Shown: positions 61,579-64,000 of the stretch, piece by piece
Layout of the letters: each line of letters opens with the position of its first letter
Numbering within the stretch: position 1 is the stretch's first letter
NCBI GenBank assembly: GCA_949752795.1
Contig: CATKHW010000565.1
Span: 1-64,000, forward strand
Direction: 5' to 3'
DNA length: 64,000 nucleotides
Origin: Hyperoodon ampullatus
Lineage: Eukaryota > Chordata > Mammalia > Artiodactyla > Ziphiidae
Notes under the pieces: generated by a model
What the model saw: the letters and a program-made list of their open reading frames with translations, nothing else
What the model was told of the DNA's origin: nothing
Database searches by the model: none
Position numbers and translations under genes: made by a program

Positions 61579-63199
61579 GATTCCAGCTTACTTGTAAGTT
61601 TCTAAGGGTCAGGTCCTCTCCATTGTTGCTGGCCTAAGGCTTAGTTCACCATATAGCAATGTATATATTGACATATTTTCCCCTCGACTTTCTGTGATTC
61701 CCTACATCTCACCTTTCTTTGCAGACAAGCCATTTGAAATACCCTTCACTTATTTCACAGCCAATAAGTCTTTGAAATAATGTGTATTTTTGAGAGAAAT
61801 CTTCTTATATCATTAGGCAGAAAATCTGACCTGCCATAGTTTTCAAAACAGCATAATTTCACTCTTCTCAATGATTAATCTGTTGTATTACACAACCTTT
61901 GAGTATTTAGCTTTATCAATGACATGTACTTTACAAATGTTTTAGAGATCCTACCAGTCTTTGAAAACATCCTTGTTCCTTGTTCCAGTTCCAGTTTTAT
62001 GTATATATTCTGCCTTGCACCTGATTATTCCAACATCTGATGGGTGGCCTTGGGAAACTAATTCTCATATTGATTGTTTTTGCTGATTGTCTCCCCTTGT
62101 AGCTGATTTCTTCATTATTGTGTAAATTTAGATCATGAGCTCATGTTTAGCTAAACAGCTGACATTGTAAAAGGCTTAAGTGTGAACGCTCGTAAGCTTC
62201 AGGAGAAAGTCGGCAAAGATTTTTTTGTGTCCCTCCGATGAGTTGCCCGCAAGGACCCCATTTTTTAGAAGTGTTGGTCCAATACTCCCTCTAGAGGCAG
62301 GGGATTCAGACAGGGCTGCTTTGCAACCCCCGATCTGGGGCAGCGGCTGTGGTCGACCTGTGGTCAGGGCAGGAGCCTCTCCGCGTTGGTCCCAGTGACC
62401 CATCTGCCTGCGAACTTCGGTCACCTGGCAGGAAGGTACGATGCCCAGTCCTATGGTTAGCTGTGCAGCGAGGTGTACTGCGAGGACACGTTCCACACAC
62501 ACTTCAACAAAGAGGGCGGCCTGAGTGGAAATGTGAGTGTTTGGGAAGCTGTGCAGACAAAGAAGGCGCCCTTTGGCCTGGGCCAAATGCTTGTGACACT
62601 CCCCTGGTCCTGCCGGGCTCTGAGGGCCCTGCCCTGGGCCCCCTGCTCCCCTGCCCTTTGTTCAGTCACAGCAGAGATGGCCACACCCACTCCCTCAGTG
62701 AGGGCAGTGTTCCAACCTCCTTCAGCCCCACCCCCTCTCCGCAGGTTACCATGGACTACCGATGCTGCATTCTGAGGCCAGGGCGTTCCAAGAATGCCAA
62801 GGGCAGACATGATGACCTTCAATGATTTCCTCTTGTGTCAGTTTTGGTCAACTTTAGGAGCTAGGAAATGGTCCCCTTTACAGAAATGTTCAAATTTACT
62901 GGCATTTCATATATTCTCTGCTATAACATTGTCCTGATTCTTTCTGTATATTCTTTACATATGTTTATGTTTTCCTTAATCAAAGTGTGTCTTTTAAATC
63001 TTTTCAAAGAATATTCTTTGGACTTACTAAATCACCTCAATTTTATACGTTTTCTGTTGTATTAAGTTCTGCTCATATCTTTATTTATATTTTTTTCTAT
63101 GTTCTCAGGGTTTGTTGTTTTGATCATCTGATGTCAATTAAAACACTTGGTTATTCATTTTAATAAATCTTTTTACTTATAAAGATTTGAACTTTTGAA
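61579..63199 (+). repeat. Unit 39, class B consensus, 1621 bp
   Basis: THOP1 remnant 62398-62818. No private change noticed; good reference for the class B T7 form. Confidence 0.98.
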
Positions 63200-64000
63200 G
63201 ATTCCAGCTTACTTGTAAGTTTCTAAGGGTCAGGTCCTCTCCATTGTTGCTGGCCTAAGGCTTAGTTCACCATATAGCAATGTATATATTGACATATTTT
63301 CCCCTCGACTTTCTGTGATTCCCTACATCTCACCTTTCTTTGCAGACAAGCCATTTGAAATACCCTTCACTTATTTCACAGCCAATAAGTCTTTGAAATA
63401 ATGTGTATTTTTGAGAGAAATCTTCTTATATCATTAGGCAGATAATCTGACCTGCCATAGTTTTCAAAACAGCATAATTTCACTCTTCTCAATGATTAAT
63501 CTGTTGTATTACACAACCTTTGAGTATTTAGCTTTATCAATGACATGTACTTTACAAATGTTTTAGAGATCCTACCAGTCTTTGAAAACATCCTTGTTCC
63601 TTGTTCCAGTTCCAGTTTTATGTATATATTCTGCCTTGCACCTGATTATTCCAACATCTGATGGGTGGCCTTGGGAAACTAATTCTCATATTGATTGTTT
63701 TTGCTGATTGTCTCCCCTTGTAGCTGATTTCTTCATTATTGTGTAAATTTAGATCATGAGCTCATGTTTAGCTAAACAGCTGACATTGTAAAAGGCTTAA
63801 GTGTGAACGCTCGTAAGCTTCAGGAGAAAGTCGGCAAAGATTTTTTTGTGTCCCTCCGATGAGTTGCCCGCAAGGACCCCATTTTTTAGAAGTGTTGGTC
63901 CAATACTCCCTCTAGAGGCAGGGGATTCAGACAGGGCTGCTTTGCAACCCCCGATCTGGGGCAGCGGCTGTGGTCGACCTGTGGTCAGGGCAGGAGCCTC
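63200..64000 (+). repeat. Unit 40, partial (801 bp), cut by window end
   Basis: Contains the AT-rich part, palindrome cluster and the GC-rich lead-in, stopping about 18 bp before the recognisable THOP1 segment. Class B by its ACCCCCGATCTGGGG. Private GCAGATAATCTG. The array clearly continues past base 64000. Confidence 0.98.

Larger units (their letters stand above)
1..64000 (+). repeat. Macrosatellite array of ~1.62-kb THOP1/L1-derived units (39 complete + 1 partial)
   Basis: The motif GATTCCAGCTTACTTGTAAG recurs every 1620 or 1621 bp from base 1 to base 63200, always on the same strand, with no foreign sequence between copies (one variant of the preceding base, GACGATTCC instead of GAAGATTCC, occurs before units 32, 35, 37 and 38). 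Unit length differs almost only by a T6/T7 run near S+1511. Within a unit starting at S, the THOP1 remnant lies at S+819 to S+1239 and the antisense L1 fragment at about S+1236 to S+1554. Both window ends are inside the array, so total copy number is unknown. This size of unit and array fits the macrosatellite class of mammalian tandem repeats; I do not recognise this as a named family. Confidence 0.99.

Noticed and set aside
1..64000. CRISPR array or prokaryotic repeat system
   Set aside because: Unit length is 1.6 kb with no spacers; the content is mammalian gene and L1 sequence.
1..64000. Active L1 or endogenous retrovirus
   Set aside because: Only a short, stop-filled ORF2 linker piece is seen; no untranslated ends, poly(A) tail, target-site duplication or long terminal repeat could be identified.

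Overview
The whole window is one uninterrupted head-to-tail tandem array (a macrosatellite) of a roughly 1.62-kb unit. In the register starting at base 1 there are 39 complete units of 1620 or 1621 bp and an 801-bp partial 40th unit. Neither edge of the array is in the window, so the true array is longer than 64 kb. Neighbouring units differ at only a few positions, so nearly every open reading frame recurs about 39 times as a passenger of the repeat. I find no intact gene, RNA gene, CRISPR array or bacterial/phage feature.

The DNA looks like a placental mammal. Each unit carries a GT-AG intron between two fragments that read as the C-terminal end of thimet oligopeptidase (THOP1, peptidase family M3), and an old antisense LINE-1 ORF2 fragment. 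Species cannot be fixed from the sequence.

Layout of a unit with start S (unit 1: S=1). S to about S+630: AT-rich sequence I do not recognise, ending near a cluster of short palindromes (S+555 to S+582). About S+630 to S+818: GC-richer transition. S+819 to S+953: THOP1 exon-like segment, with an in-frame TAG at S+879. S+954 to S+1165: 212-bp GC-rich intron with GTGAGT donor and pyrimidine-rich/CAG acceptor. S+1166 to about S+1239: next THOP1 exon-like segment. About S+1236 to S+1554: antisense L1 ORF2 fragment interrupting the THOP1 exon. About S+1582: AATAAA hexamer, then AT-rich sequence into the next unit.

Two main unit classes exist. Class A (units 1, 4, 10, 14, 22, 27) keeps a canonical splice donor (AAG|GTGAGT) and most A units carry a 16-bp GC palindrome. 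Class B (the other 33 units) has AAT|GTGAGT and no such palindrome. Marker variants show higher-order repeats: units 16-18 are copied as 19-21, units 21-25 as 26-30, units 3-5 resemble 9-11, units 7 and 8 are almost identical, and units 34-38 show recent one- or two-unit duplications. The window therefore records amplification by unequal exchange and conversion of a dead, L1-interrupted THOP1 gene fragment.
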